Below, one piece after another: positions 14,990-24,317 of a stretch of DNA of 33,301 nt. The notes beneath the pieces are model-generated. The model made no database searches, was not told the origin of the DNA, and was given only the letters and a program-made list of their open reading frames with translations. The position numbers and the translations under genes were made by a program. Source of the DNA: Bacteroidaceae bacterium (lineage in GTDB: Bacteria; Bacteroidota; Bacteroidia; Bacteroidales; Bacteroidaceae); the NCBI GenBank assembly GCA_017536765.1, contig JAFXGV010000072.1:1-33301 (forward strand), written 5' to 3'. Position 1 is the first letter of the stretch. The number at the start of each line of letters is the position of its first letter.

Positions 14990-15697
14990 TTACGCTCTCT
15001 TTTCCGAGAGATAAAGAGCCACAGAAAGCAGCAGATACCACGCTATTATTGCCACTGCGGCAGTGATGCCAAGCAGCAACATAGGGATGGAACAAATGAG
15101 GAAAATATAACGTGCCTTGTTATTCTCCCAAGCAAAACTTTTGAATTTAAGGGAGAACATCGGAATTTCAGCCACCAAGAGATAGGCAAACAGCGTAATC
15201 AAACCTATCATAAGCAACCAACCGGCATTCAACTCGGTAATCCAACCGCCAAGACCGGCCACAAGCGACACCCAAAACAGAGCGTTTGCCGGCGTGGGCA
15301 AACCAATGAATGTTGTTGTCTGGCGGGTATCAATGTTAAATTTCGCAAGGCGCACGGCCGAAAACACTGCAATCAAAAAGGCATAATAGGGGAAAACATC
15401 GGCCACAGGCATCATAAATGCAGGCAGGGGCAGGTTCCTCATAAAGGAGAAGACCACGGCTGCGGGGGCAAGGCCAAAAGTAATATCATCGGCCAACGAG
15501 TCCATCTGAACCCCAAGGGGCGACGACACTTTGAGCAGGCGTGCAACCATTCCGTCGAAGAAATCAAAAACAGCACCCAAGACAATGAACAGAAGCGCAG
15601 CGTGGAAATCGCCTTGCAGCGCCATCACGCAAGCCACACAACCCGAAAACAGGTTGCAACAGGTTATAGCATTGGGAATATGTTTTTTAATTTGCAT
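14990..15697 (-). CDS. pssA: CDP-diacylglycerol--serine O-phosphatidyltransferase
   Basis: An integral membrane enzyme that makes phosphatidylserine from CDP-diacylglycerol and serine, the first committed step to phosphatidylethanolamine. The 235-residue protein carries the complete CDP-alcohol phosphatidyltransferase motif DG-x2-AR-x8-G-x3-D-x3-D, at D48, G49, A52, R53, G62, D66 and D70, and several hydrophobic helices. It follows psd by 3 bases, so the two consecutive enzymes of the pathway are co-expressed. Confidence 0.95.
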   Translation of the reverse strand: MQIKKHIPNAITCCNLFSGCVACVMALQGDFHAALLFIVLGAVFDFFDGMVARLLKVSSPLGVQMDSLADDITFGLAPAAVVFSFMRNLPLPAFMMPVADVFPYYAFLIAVFSAVRLAKFNIDTRQTTTFIGLPTPANALFWVSLVAGLGGWITELNAGWLLMIGLITLFAYLLVAEIPMFSLKFKSFAWENNKARYIFLICSIPMLLLGITAAVAIIAWYLLLSVALYLSEKRA

Positions 15698-15700
15698 AGG

Positions 15701-16405
15701 TTATTTCTCTTTCAGTTTGGCAATAATGGTTTCGTTACCTACGGTTCTCTGTTCCAGGTTCACGCAAACCTCGGCATCAAGCGGCAGATAGACATCGACA
15801 CGGGAACCGAATTTAATGAATCCCATATGCTGGTCTATAAAACACTCCTCGCCCACCGTTGAGTATGTAACAATGCGGCGTGCCATAGCACCCGCCACCT
15901 GGCGCATAAGCAGTTCCTGGCCATCGGGCAATTCAATCACCACCAGCGAACGCTCGTTCTCTGTGCTGGCTTTGGGCAACCACGCCTTGTGGAATTTGCC
16001 CTTTTGGTGTTCCACACGCTTAACCACACCATCTACGGGATACCAGTTGGCGTGCACATTCATAGGACTCATAAAGATTGAAACCATCTTGCGTTCCGCC
16101 TTAAAATGGTCGGGCTCATAAACATTTTCTATAACTACCACCTTGCCGTCGGCCGGAGCAACCACTATATTATCCGTGTCGCCCTGAAAACGCCTTATGG
16201 GGCTACGGAAGAAATTCACCATCAACAAATATATGGTAATTGTAACTATGCTTACTATTGAATTAAGCACCACAAACGATGGCAAGAAATACCATAGAGG
16301 AACATTTATCAGCAACAGCAGGAGCAGTGACACAAGCAGAATCTCGGTACCCTCGCGGTGTATTCTGATGTTCTTAATCTTTTTAATCCTATCGAGTTTT
16401 TTCAT
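15701..16405 (-). CDS. psd: Phosphatidylserine decarboxylase (short proenzyme form)
   Basis: Converts phosphatidylserine to phosphatidylethanolamine. It is made as a proenzyme that cleaves itself to form the pyruvoyl group. From the ATG at 16405 the protein is 234 residues. Two N-terminal membrane helices (about 21-41 and 43-63) are followed by the APADG motif (84-88), the [10 protein letters not shown] segment (112-121) and the self-cleavage site G200-S201 in [10 protein letters not shown]. This FGS form is usual for the short Bacteroidota/Psd-A type, where E. coli has LGST. An upstream in-frame ATG (16522) is rejected because it lies upstream of the promoter at 16473-16503. Confidence 0.93.
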   Translation of the reverse strand: MKKLDRIKKIKNIRIHREGTEILLVSLLLLLLINVPLWYFLPSFVVLNSIVSIVTITIYLLMVNFFRSPIRRFQGDTDNIVVAPADGKVVVIENVYEPDHFKAERKMVSIFMSPMNVHANWYPVDGVVKRVEHQKGKFHKAWLPKASTENERSLVVIELPDGQELLMRQVAGAMARRIVTYSTVGEECFIDQHMGFIKFGSRVDVYLPLDAEVCVNLEQRTVGNETIIAKLKEK

Positions 16406-16472
16406 CGTAGAGAATATGTTACATATACGAATATACCACACGGCAAGTGTAAAGTACATTCGTGATTTACCG

Positions 16473-16503
16473 CAAAAATAGTAACAATTTGTTAAATCGC
16501 AAA
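16473..16503 (-). promoter_or_regulatory. Promoter for psd-pssA
   Basis: On the minus strand TTTG (16500-16503), 19 bases, then TATTTTTG (16473-16480). This is an exact consensus match located 67 bases before the psd ATG. It supports the 16405 start. Confidence 0.75.
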
Positions 16504-16696
16504 CAAAAACAGGCAAAAACACCCATCACCGGGATTTTATTTGACAAAACGCGCCATACGCGCCACCGAAGAGGAGCATATGCATTGCCACGCCACACCA
16601 AAAGAGTGCAAATTGTTGATAACTTTTTGCGCAAAGAGCTATGCCGAATGAACAAAAGCTATTAACTTTATCAACGCTTAATAAATTACGCACAAT

Positions 16697-19600
16697 ATGC
16701 ACGATTTCGTTCACCTGCACGTACATACACAATACTCCATTCTCGACGGACAGGCATCTGTCAAGAAACTGGTTGACAAGGCTATTGCCGACGGGATGCG
16801 CGGCATTGCCGTAACCGACCACGGCAATATGATGGCCATAAAAGAGTTTTTTAATTATGTAAACAAGGTGAACAAAGGCAAGAGCAACGAAGAGAAGTTC
16901 AAGCCCATCATTGGCTGCGAGGTCTATGTAGCCGAACGCCGCCTTTTCAACCGCGACCAGAAGGAGGATATGCGCGGACACCACCTTATTCTCTTGGCAA
17001 AGAACGAAAAAGGCTACCACAACCTTGTGAAGATAGTATCGAAGGCTTGGTCCGAAGGATATTACTACACACCACGTACCGACAAAGTGGAGATTGAGAA
17101 ATACCACGAAGGCTTAATCTGCTGCTCGGCCTGCCTTGGTGGCGAAATACCGCAACTTATAATTGGTGGCAACCTGCAAAAAGCCGAGGATTCCGTAATG
17201 TGGTACAAGAACCTCTTTGGCGACGACTACTACCTGGAGTTGCAGATACACAAAGCCACCGTAGAACGCGCCAATCACGAGGTATATCCAATACAGCTTG
17301 AGGTGAACAAGCACTTGGAGGAGCTGAGCCGCAAGTGCGGGGTAAAACTCATCTGCTCCAACGATGTGCACTTTGTTGACGAGGAGAATGCCGAGGCACA
17401 CGACCGCCTCATATGTCTCAACACAGGCAAAGACCTTGACGATCCCAAGCGTATGCTCTATTCGAAACAGGAGTGGATGAAAACCAAGGCCGAGATGAAC
17501 AAAATGTTCTCATATGTGCCCGAAGCGCTCACAAACACAGTGGAGATATGCGACAAGGTTGAATTCTACTCCATCGACAGCGCGCCCATTATGCCCACCT
17601 TCGCCATCCCCGAGGAGTTTGGCACCGAGGAGCTATACAGACAGAAATTCACACACGAGGACCTTTTCAACGAGTTCACCCGCGACGAAAAAGGCAACGT
17701 GGTGCTCTCGCAGGAGGATGCCGAAAAGAAGATAAAGAAACTTGGCGGCTACGAAAAACTGTACCGCATAAAACTCGAAGGCGACTACCTGCGCAAGCTC
17801 ACATACGACGGAGCAAAGAAATGCTACCCCGAGCCCTTTGACCAGGAGCTAACCGACCGCATAGATTTTGAGCTGCACATTATGAAGACGATGGGTTTCC
17901 CGGGATACTTCCTCATTGTGCAAGACTTTATTCGTGCCGCCCGCGAGGAGCTTGGCGTGGCTGTGGGCCCGGGCCGTGGCTCGGCTGCCGGCAGTGTGGT
18001 GGCATACGCATTGGGAATCACAAGGGTGGACCCCATAAAATACGATCTGCTGTTCGAGCGTTTCCTCAACCCCGACCGTATATCGCTCCCCGATATCGAC
18101 GTTGACTTCGATGACGACGGCCGTGGCCGCGTGCTCAACTGGGTGACCGAGAAATACGGGCAGGAAAAGGTGGCACACATCATTACATATGGCACAATGG
18201 CAACCAAGCTGGCCATTAAGGATGTTGCGCGCGTGCAGAAACTGCCGCTCGACCAGTCGAACAAACTGTGCAAGGCTATCCCGGACCGCCTGCCCGACGG
18301 GCTGAAGATGAACCTTACCAACGCCATCGCATCGGTGCCCGAGTTGCGTGAGGCCGAGGCATCGCCCAACCCCACTCTGCGCGACACCATAAAATATGCC
18401 AAGATGCTCGAAGGCAACGTGCGCAACACCGGCGTGCACGCCTGTGGCACCATCATCTGCCGCGACGACATCACCGACCACGTGCCCATAAGCATTGCCG
18501 AGGACAAGGAGACCGGCGAAAAGATGCTTGTGACACAGTACGAGGGTAGCGTTATTGAGGAAACGGGCCTCATAAAGATGGACTTCCTGGGCCTTAAAAC
18601 CCTCTCTGTAATAAACGAGGCAATAGAAAACATACGTTTGAGCCTCAAGATAGACGTTGACATAGACAACATACCCATTGACGATCCGCTCACATACGAG
18701 CTGTACTGCAAGGGAAGCACCATCGGTACGTTCCAGTTCGAGTCGCCCGGAATGCAAAAATATCTGAGGGAACTGCAGCCCAGCACTTTTGAGGACCTCA
18801 TTGCGATGAACGCCCTCTACCGCCCGGGCCCTATGGACTACATCCCCGACTTTATAGAGCGCAAGCACAATCCCGCACTTGTGAAGTACGACATCCCTTG
18901 TATGGAAAAATACCTGAAGGACACGTACGGAATTACCGTTTATCAGGAGCAGGTGATGCTTCTATCGCGCCTTCTGGCCAATTTCACCCGCGGCGAGAGC
19001 GACACTCTGCGCAAGGCTATGGGTAAGAAACTGAAGGAAAAGCTCGACGAACTGAAGCCTAAATTCATCAACGGTGGCAAGAGCAACGGACACCCCGAAG
19101 CCACACTCGAAAAGATTTGGGCCGACTGGGAGAAGTTCGCCTCATACGCCTTCAACAAATCGCACGCAACCTGCTACTCTTGGGTGGCCTACCAGACCGC
19201 GTACCTGAAGGCACACTATCCGCCGCAATATATGGCGGGAGCACTGAGCCGCAACCTCGACAAGATAAACGAAATAACCAAACTTATGCAGGAGTGCAAG
19301 AGTATGGGTATAAACGTATTGGGCCCCGATGTGAACGAGTCGCACCGCAAGTTCAGCGTGAATAAGAAGGGCGACATACGCTTTGGATTGAGTGCCGTAA
19401 AAGGCGTGGGTGACATTGCCGTGCAGAGCATAATAGACGAACGCGAGGCAAACGGCCCCTTCACCGATATATTTGATTTTGTACAGCGCGTGAACCTCAC
19501 CGCCTGCAACCGCAAGAACCTTGAGAGCCTTGCCCTGTCGGGAGCATTCGACGAGCTCCCCGGCGGCATAAGCCGCGAGCAATATATGAGCACAAACAAC

Positions 19601-20392
19601 AAGGGCGAGCAGTTCCTTGAGAGCCTCATACGTTACGGCAACGTATTCCAGACGGACAAGGCTTCGGCACAAAACACGCTGTTCGGCGCCGAGGAGATGC
19701 CCGAGATACCCAAGCCCGAAGTGCCCGAGGGTGGCAGTTGGAGCACACTCGAAAGGCTCAACCGCGAGCGCGAGCTTGTGGGCATATACCTGTCGGCACA
19801 CCCGCTCGACGACTTCCGCCTCATACTCAACGAATTCTGCAATACAAAGGCTGTGGAGATGAACGACCTTGATACGTTGGCCAATCGTAAAATCACATTT
19901 GGCGGCGTGGTTGCCGATGCACCACGTACCGGTTTCACCAAGAAGGGCAGCCCATTTGGCGTTGCCAAAGTCGAGGATTTTTCGGGAACGGCCGAGCTGT
20001 TCTTCTTTGGTGATGAATGGATGAAGAAGCAAAACTACTTCACTCCCGGCAATTTTCTTTACATAAAGGGCAGCTGCCAAAGCCGCCGCTGGGACCCCAC
20101 CAAGTTCGATTTTGTGGTAAGCAGCATAGAACTTATGCCCGAGATAAAGGACAAGATGGTAAAAAGCATCACCATTTCGTTCGACATAATGGCACTCACC
20201 GACGAGATATACGAAAACATTATGGATTATGCCGAGAAACACCCCGGCCCCAGCAAATTGCAAATAAACGTAAAGGATTACGAACACGAATTCACACTTG
20301 AACTTGTATCAAAAACCCACAATATTACAGTAGAATATGAGTTAATAGAGTATTTGAAAGAATTACCGAATATAGATTATAAATTAAATTAG
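16697..20392 (+). CDS. dnaE: DNA polymerase III subunit alpha
   Basis: The replicative DNA polymerase catalytic subunit, 1231 residues. It starts with a PHP domain (HLHVHTQYSILDG at 6-18; VTDHGNM further on). The C-family polymerase core includes GPGRGSAAGS (about 422-431) and PDIDVDFDD (about 464-472), which hold two catalytic aspartates, and the third in GLIKMDFLGL (about 624-633). Helix-hairpin-helix sequence follows (AVKGVGDIA), then an OB-fold near 1065-1110 (TFGGVVADAPRTG...FSGTAELFFF). Length and order are those of Bacteroidota DnaE. The start follows an AT-rich leader with no clear Shine-Dalgarno. trxA and a small acidic protein gene follow closely and probably share its transcript. 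Confidence 0.98.
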   Translation: MHDFVHLHVHTQYSILDGQASVKKLVDKAIADGMRGIAVTDHGNMMAIKEFFNYVNKVNKGKSNEEKFKPIIGCEVYVAERRLFNRDQKEDMRGHHLILLAKNEKGYHNLVKIVSKAWSEGYYYTPRTDKVEIEKYHEGLICCSACLGGEIPQLIIGGNLQKAEDSVMWYKNLFGDDYYLELQIHKATVERANHEVYPIQLEVNKHLEELSRKCGVKLICSNDVHFVDEENAEAHDRLICLNTGKDLDDPKRMLYSKQEWMKTKAEMNKMFSYVPEALTNTVEICDKVEFYSIDSAPIMPTFAIPEEFGTEELYRQKFTHEDLFNEFTRDEKGNVVLSQEDAEKKIKKLGGYEKLYRIKLEGDYLRKLTYDGAKKCYPEPFDQELTDRIDFELHIMKTMGFPGYFLIVQDFIRAAREELGVAVGPGRGSAAGSVVAYALGITRVDPIKYDLLFERFLNPDRISLPDIDVDFDDDGRGRVLNWVTEKYGQEKVAHIITYGTMATKLAIKDVARVQKLPLDQSNKLCKAIPDRLPDGLKMNLTNAIASVPELREAEASPNPTLRDTIKYAKMLEGNVRNTGVHACGTIICRDDITDHVPISIAEDKETGEKMLVTQYEGSVIEETGLIKMDFLGLKTLSVINEAIENIRLSLKIDVDIDNIPIDDPLTYELYCKGSTIGTFQFESPGMQKYLRELQPSTFEDLIAMNALYRPGPMDYIPDFIERKHNPALVKYDIPCMEKYLKDTYGITVYQEQVMLLSRLLANFTRGESDTLRKAMGKKLKEKLDELKPKFINGGKSNGHPEATLEKIWADWEKFASYAFNKSHATCYSWVAYQTAYLKAHYPPQYMAGALSRNLDKINEITKLMQECKSMGINVLGPDVNESHRKFSVNKKGDIRFGLSAVKGVGDIAVQSIIDEREANGPFTDIFDFVQRVNLTACNRKNLESLALSGAFDELPGGISREQYMSTNNKGEQFLESLIRYGNVFQTDKASAQNTLFGAEEMPEIPKPEVPEGGSWSTLERLNRERELVGIYLSAHPLDDFRLILNEFCNTKAVEMNDLDTLANRKITFGGVVADAPRTGFTKKGSPFGVAKVEDFSGTAELFFFGDEWMKKQNYFTPGNFLYIKGSCQSRRWDPTKFDFVVSSIELMPEIKDKMVKSITISFDIMALTDEIYENIMDYAEKHPGPSKLQINVKDYEHEFTLELVSKTHNITVEYELIEYLKELPNIDYKLN

Positions 20393-20414
20393 TAACTTAA
20401 AAAACGTAACAACT

Positions 20415-20732
20415 ATGGCATTTATTGTAACAGACGAGAATTCACAGGAGTTTATGGCAACCAATCTGCCCATTGTACTCGATTTCAGCGCATCCTGGTG
20501 CGGCCCCTGCAAACAGCTTGCACCCATCATCGACGAACTCTCAAACGAGTATGAAGGCCGCATTGCTGTAGCAAAGTGCGACATCGAAGAGGCTTGCGAC
20601 CTCACTGCAGAGTATGGCATACGCAACGTGCCCACCGTAATCTTCATAAAAGACGGCAAGGTGGTTGACAAGTTCGTGGGCTCAAAATCAAAGGCCGACG
20701 TACAGGCCAAGTTCGAGGCTCTTTTAGGATAA
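20415..20732 (+). CDS. trxA: Thioredoxin
   Basis: A 105-residue cytosolic thioredoxin that reduces protein disulfides. The active site WCGPC is at residues 28-32. The cis-proline region NVPTVIFIKDGKVVDKFVG (about 75-93) is intact, and there is no signal peptide. It begins 22 bases after dnaE and ends 6 bases before the next gene, so the three appear to be an operon. Confidence 0.97.
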   Translation: MAFIVTDENSQEFMATNLPIVLDFSASWCGPCKQLAPIIDELSNEYEGRIAVAKCDIEEACDLTAEYGIRNVPTVIFIKDGKVVDKFVGSKSKADVQAKFEALLG

Positions 20733-20738
20733 CGCACT

Positions 20739-21062
20739 ATGCAGAACGACGAATTCAGCATCGAGGACCTCGATGACGAGAAGACCATCGCCTACATACG
20801 CGAGCGCCTGCCGCAGGATTTGAAAGAGAAATTCAGCGACGACGAGTTTTACTATTTCCTCGATACCATTTACGACTATTACGACAAGAGCGGTATCCTC
20901 GACAACGGCAACGAATATGTCGATATAGACATTGACGACATCGCCCGTTTCATTGCCAAGGAGGCCAAGAAGAACAACATCGGCGAATATCTTCCCGAGG
21001 AGCTCTTCTTCATCGTCGAAGGCGAGCTTGCCTACAATGGAGTGATAGACGACGAGGAGTAA
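20739..21062 (+). CDS. Small acidic cytosolic protein of unknown function
   Basis: A 107-residue protein not recognised as a named family. It is strongly acidic (DEFSIEDLDDEK at the start, DIDIDDIARF in the middle, DDEE at the end), with acidic residues outnumbering basic ones about three to one. It contains aromatic clusters (FYYFLDTIYDYY) suggesting a helical fold, and has no signal peptide or membrane segment. It is the third gene of the dnaE-trxA operon, 6 bases after trxA, and the transcript ends at the palindrome 6 bases after its stop. The close linkage suggests a constitutive housekeeping role, but no function can be assigned. Confidence 0.82.
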   Translation: MQNDEFSIEDLDDEKTIAYIRERLPQDLKEKFSDDEFYYFLDTIYDYYDKSGILDNGNEYVDIDIDDIARFIAKEAKKNNIGEYLPEELFFIVEGELAYNGVIDDEE

Positions 21063-21067
21063 TTGGA

Positions 21068-21115
21068 ATATAAATAAGAAAAAGCTATCCGCGGATAGCT
21101 TTTTCTTATTTATAT
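21068..21115. terminator. Perfect palindromic bidirectional terminator
   Basis: A perfect 48-base palindrome with 24-base arms centred on CCGCGG (21089-21094). The arms contain AAGAAAAAGCTATCC and its complement, giving a hairpin and U-tracts in both directions. It separates the dnaE operon from the convergent cyclo-ligase gene, whose stop codon (21106-21108) lies inside the right arm. Confidence 0.9.
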
Positions 21116-21636
21116 ATGACCTCATCCATATAAACATCGTGCCGTTCGCAAGGCAACGACTGCACCACCTGCCCGGAATAGCAAACACCTATCTTGTGTG
21201 CCTTAAAGCCCTCTTGCGACATATATTTATCGTAGAATCCCTTGCCACGCCCCATACGCGCCCCATTGGCGGTAAATGCCACTCCGGGCACTATGATGAC
21301 ATCGATTTCATCGTGCGGAAAAGGCTCGCCGCACATAGGCTCCGAAATACCATAGGAGCCCTTGGACATTGCAGAGGGAGAAAATGGATAGAAACGCATA
21401 ACATCACCCTCTACCCGTGGCAGTAGCACGGTGCGCTCACGCGACAGCAATTCTATTATTTCGCCTATCTGCGGCTCGTCGGGCAGCGGGGAAAAGAGCG
21501 CCACAACACCCGCACTCCTCACCGCAGGGTGCACCAAAAGAGCAAGGGCAAGCATTGTGGATTTCTGCATTTTTTCCTCGGGGGATATGGCGGCAAGAGC
21601 CTCGCGCACCTGTTTGCGAACAAGCCTTTTATCCAT
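21106..21636 (-). CDS. 5-formyltetrahydrofolate cyclo-ligase
   Basis: A 176-residue cytosolic enzyme that uses ATP to turn 5-formyl-THF into 5,10-methenyl-THF, returning a stored folate form to one-carbon metabolism. Motifs are the N-terminal basic KRLVRKQVRE segment, LFSPLPDEPQI, the phosphate-binding region VPGVAFTANGARMGRGKGFYD (about 115-135), and the C-terminal PCERHDVYMDEVI. Length fits the family. It starts 2 bases after meaB ends and is the last gene of a four-gene minus-strand unit. Confidence 0.95.
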   Translation of the reverse strand: MDKRLVRKQVREALAAISPEEKMQKSTMLALALLVHPAVRSAGVVALFSPLPDEPQIGEIIELLSRERTVLLPRVEGDVMRFYPFSPSAMSKGSYGISEPMCGEPFPHDEIDVIIVPGVAFTANGARMGRGKGFYDKYMSQEGFKAHKIGVCYSGQVVQSLPCERHDVYMDEVIYK

Positions 21637-21638
21637 AA

Positions 21639-22742
21639 CTATTTTTCAATGAGGGAATCGTAAAATTCGAGCATTTTGGATGCCGCGGCAAAGGATGTGA
21701 TGCGGCCGTCGAGCAACTCCTTTTCAAAATGCACAAGCTGTTCCTCCACGCCGCAGGCATTGTAAAAGCGGTTACGCAACTGCTCGTTTATGGTTTCGTA
21801 CATCCAATATTTGGCCTGGCTGTTGCGCCTTTTTTCAAAAGCACCGTTGGACTTCACTTTGGCTATATAATCATATATCATATCCCAAACCTCCTTTATG
21901 CCTATGTCGTAGAAACCGGAATATGTGAGCACTTGCGGGCGTATTCCGCTTTGAGGCATTGGGAACAGCTGCAAGGCATTCCTGTAATGCACGGCAGCCC
22001 GCTGCGCCTCCTCCTTATTGGCACCATCGGCCTTGTTTATTACAATACCGTCGGCCATCTCCATAATACCGCGTTTTATACCTTGCAATTCGTCGCCGGC
22101 ACCCGCTATTTGCAACAGAAGAAAAAAATCGACCATAGAGCAAACAGCCGTTTCACTCTGCCCCACACCCACCGTTTCCACAAAAACGGTGTCATAACCT
22201 GCCGCCTCGCACAAGATAATGGTTTCGCGTGTTTTTCGTGCCACACCGCCAAGCGAGCCCGCCGAGGCGCTGGGGCGTATAAAGGCATCGGCCCGTGCCG
22301 AAAGGCGCTCCATACGCGTCTTGTCGCCCAAGATGCTGCCCTTGCTGCGTTCACTGCTTGGGTCCACTGCAAGCACAGCCAGCTTGCCGCCACGCTCCTG
22401 CAATATGTGCATACCGAAAGCATCTATCGAAGTGCTTTTACCCGCACCCGGCACTCCCGTAATACCCACACGCAACGACTTTCCCGAATAGGGCAACAGG
22501 CGCTCGATTATCTCTTGAGCCACCACCTGATGCTCGGGCAAAAGACTCTCCACAAGAGTGACGGCACGGCTCAAAATCATAACATCGCCACGCAGAATGC
22601 CCTGCACATAGTCATCTACTGAAAGGAGCGCTGCGCGCTTCACGCGGCGCTGCGACAAATAGGGGTTCACGGAACTCAAACGCTCCACCCCATCGTTCAC
22701 CTTCAGCCCTTTGTATGCCTTGTTGTTTTCGGGATGTTCCAT
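21639..22742 (-). CDS. meaB: Methylmalonyl-CoA mutase-associated GTPase MeaB
   Basis: A G3E-family GTPase that loads and protects the adenosylcobalamin cofactor of methylmalonyl-CoA mutase. The 367-residue protein has the P-loop GVPGAGKST (96-104), the downstream VDPSS segment, a VETVGVGQSE switch and the guanine-specificity motif NKADG, all typical of MeaB/ArgK. The C-terminal dimerisation helix region is present. The mutase genes are not in the window. MeaB normally implies the propionate/succinate pathway used by Bacteroidales. It lies between the flippase gene (33 bases upstream) and the cyclo-ligase (2 bases downstream). Confidence 0.95.
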   Translation of the reverse strand: MEHPENNKAYKGLKVNDGVERLSSVNPYLSQRRVKRAALLSVDDYVQGILRGDVMILSRAVTLVESLLPEHQVVAQEIIERLLPYSGKSLRVGITGVPGAGKSTSIDAFGMHILQERGGKLAVLAVDPSSERSKGSILGDKTRMERLSARADAFIRPSASAGSLGGVARKTRETIILCEAAGYDTVFVETVGVGQSETAVCSMVDFFLLLQIAGAGDELQGIKRGIMEMADGIVINKADGANKEEAQRAAVHYRNALQLFPMPQSGIRPQVLTYSGFYDIGIKEVWDMIYDYIAKVKSNGAFEKRRNSQAKYWMYETINEQLRNRFYNACGVEEQLVHFEKELLDGRITSFAAASKMLEFYDSLIEK

Positions 22743-22775
22743 AATTTATTTTATTAACAAATGAGCAGGGCTCTT

Positions 22776-24302
22776 TTATTTACGACCAATCTTATTAAAA
22801 ATTCTATTCTTCAACGTGGCAACGATGCTCGTTTTCGCCTTCAGGACATTAAACGAATAGCAGAGAGAGGCTGCAAGGACAAGCAGGCCGCAACCATACT
22901 TCACCCACACACATCCCTGCAGGCACAAGCAGAGAGCCGCAAACAATAGAGCACCCTGCACAAGCGACAGTTTCACCGTCGAAGGGAAATAACGGAAACC
23001 ATATCTGCGGGAATAGCACACCGAAATCATAACGACATCCAAAAGGCTTGCAACAGACAAAGCTACACCCGTGCCCGTTATTCCGCCCCAATAATAGCCC
23101 GTCGCAATGAGTGCCAGTGAGAAGGCATCGTAAGCAATCTCCATTATCAGGTATATCACCGTATCACCCTTGGCAAGGGCGGTATATGCAATGGGGAGCA
23201 TTATCGCTCTGAAAAACATATAGAAAGCCGAGAGTATGGCCATAGCTGCAACAGCCAAATACTCAGCGGTAAACAATATTCTTATTATAAAAGGCATTGC
23301 AAGCATCATAAAGATGAGCAACGGCGCAATAAACAGCACGCAAATATCTATTTGCTGGTTTATTGCATAATTCATTCGGGCCACATTGTCTTTAACAGCC
23401 GCAAGACGTGGAAAATAGTCGCTCTCCACAGCCACGAATACAATTCCGGCATACACGACCATAAGCCCGTAACCAACTTTATACAAGCCCACATCTTCAA
23501 CACCGCCCAAGCTGAATAGGATTGCAGGAACGGCAAGCGCCGTGAGGGCATTTATAATAGATGCGGCCACATAGGGGATACCAAGTTTTATCATACTTAC
23601 ACCCTTGCGCAGCACCTCATCCGAAAAAAGGCTTACCCGCCAGGGGAATATGCGTAACGAGTAATGCAGATGCACAAGCATTATCACCACCGCGTTTACC
23701 ACGAGTGCCGGTATCACACCCCTGAAATCAAAAAAATAGAAGAACGGCAAAACGCTCACAAGCGTAAACAGGGCACTCACCGTTGTCACTGCGGCAACAC
23801 ATTTGAGTTTGCGGGTGCCTTTGAGAATGGAAATTTCGCCATTGGTGACGGCCGTGGCAAAAATCATTGGAGCAAGCAGCGCCACCTCCAAAGTATAGTC
23901 CCAATCGCCATCGAAGGAGAAGAAACTGATGAACGGCGCCATCAGCACGCATAATAACGCACCGAAAAACGCCGTCCACAAGCTCCAAGAACGCACAGCA
24001 ACAATATACGCCTCAACCTGTTGCGCACTACTGTTTTCGTACAGTTCCGATATGTTTTTAACAGCACTAAACGGAATTCCGGCATTTGAGGAACTCGACA
24101 CAAGTGAGGCTATATTGGAATAAATCATATAGAAGCCCATTCCCGCCCTGCTGAGCCACATTGCTGCCAGCTTGTTGCGTAGCATAGACACCAACATTGC
24201 AAGCACTTGTACCCCGCCAAATACACCTGTATATTTTAGAACGTGGTCGTACGAGGTATCCTCGCCATTAAAATCTTTAATATCCGTTTTTTCACTGTTC
24301 AT
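22776..24302 (-). CDS. Oligosaccharide flippase / O-antigen translocase (Wzx-like, MATE/MOP superfamily)
   Basis: A 508-residue multi-pass membrane protein of the MOP superfamily, which flips lipid-linked oligosaccharides across the cytoplasmic membrane. About 12 or more hydrophobic helices run along most of the length. The N-terminal part reads KYTGVFGGVQVLAMLVSMLRNK (about 23-44), followed by LSRAGMGFYMIYSNI, the pattern seen in WzxE-like O-antigen translocases. It is not next to glycosyltransferases here, so its glycan is unknown; enterobacterial-common-antigen-like, O-antigen or capsule repeat units are possible. It is preceded by the DUF3332 lipoprotein gene (15 bases) and followed by meaB. 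Confidence 0.85.
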   Translation of the reverse strand: MNSEKTDIKDFNGEDTSYDHVLKYTGVFGGVQVLAMLVSMLRNKLAAMWLSRAGMGFYMIYSNIASLVSSSSNAGIPFSAVKNISELYENSSAQQVEAYIVAVRSWSLWTAFFGALLCVLMAPFISFFSFDGDWDYTLEVALLAPMIFATAVTNGEISILKGTRKLKCVAAVTTVSALFTLVSVLPFFYFFDFRGVIPALVVNAVVIMLVHLHYSLRIFPWRVSLFSDEVLRKGVSMIKLGIPYVAASIINALTALAVPAILFSLGGVEDVGLYKVGYGLMVVYAGIVFVAVESDYFPRLAAVKDNVARMNYAINQQIDICVLFIAPLLIFMMLAMPFIIRILFTAEYLAVAAMAILSAFYMFFRAIMLPIAYTALAKGDTVIYLIMEIAYDAFSLALIATGYYWGGITGTGVALSVASLLDVVMISVCYSRRYGFRYFPSTVKLSLVQGALLFAALCLCLQGCVWVKYGCGLLVLAASLCYSFNVLKAKTSIVATLKNRIFNKIGRK

Positions 24303-24317
24303 TACAAAATGCTATTC

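Noticed and set aside
14969-15862. Open frame of 297 codons on the plus strand across pssA and psd
   Set aside because: It is antisense to two recognised phospholipid genes and its translation is low-complexity with many H, K and Q residues.
16406-16522. Upstream ATG (16522) for psd
   Set aside because: It lies upstream of a consensus promoter (16473-16503), and family members begin at the shorter start.
19142-20287. Long open frame (381 codons) on the minus strand inside dnaE
   Set aside because: It is antisense to a fully recognised polymerase gene, and its translation has no family pattern. The codon structure of dnaE explains its openness.
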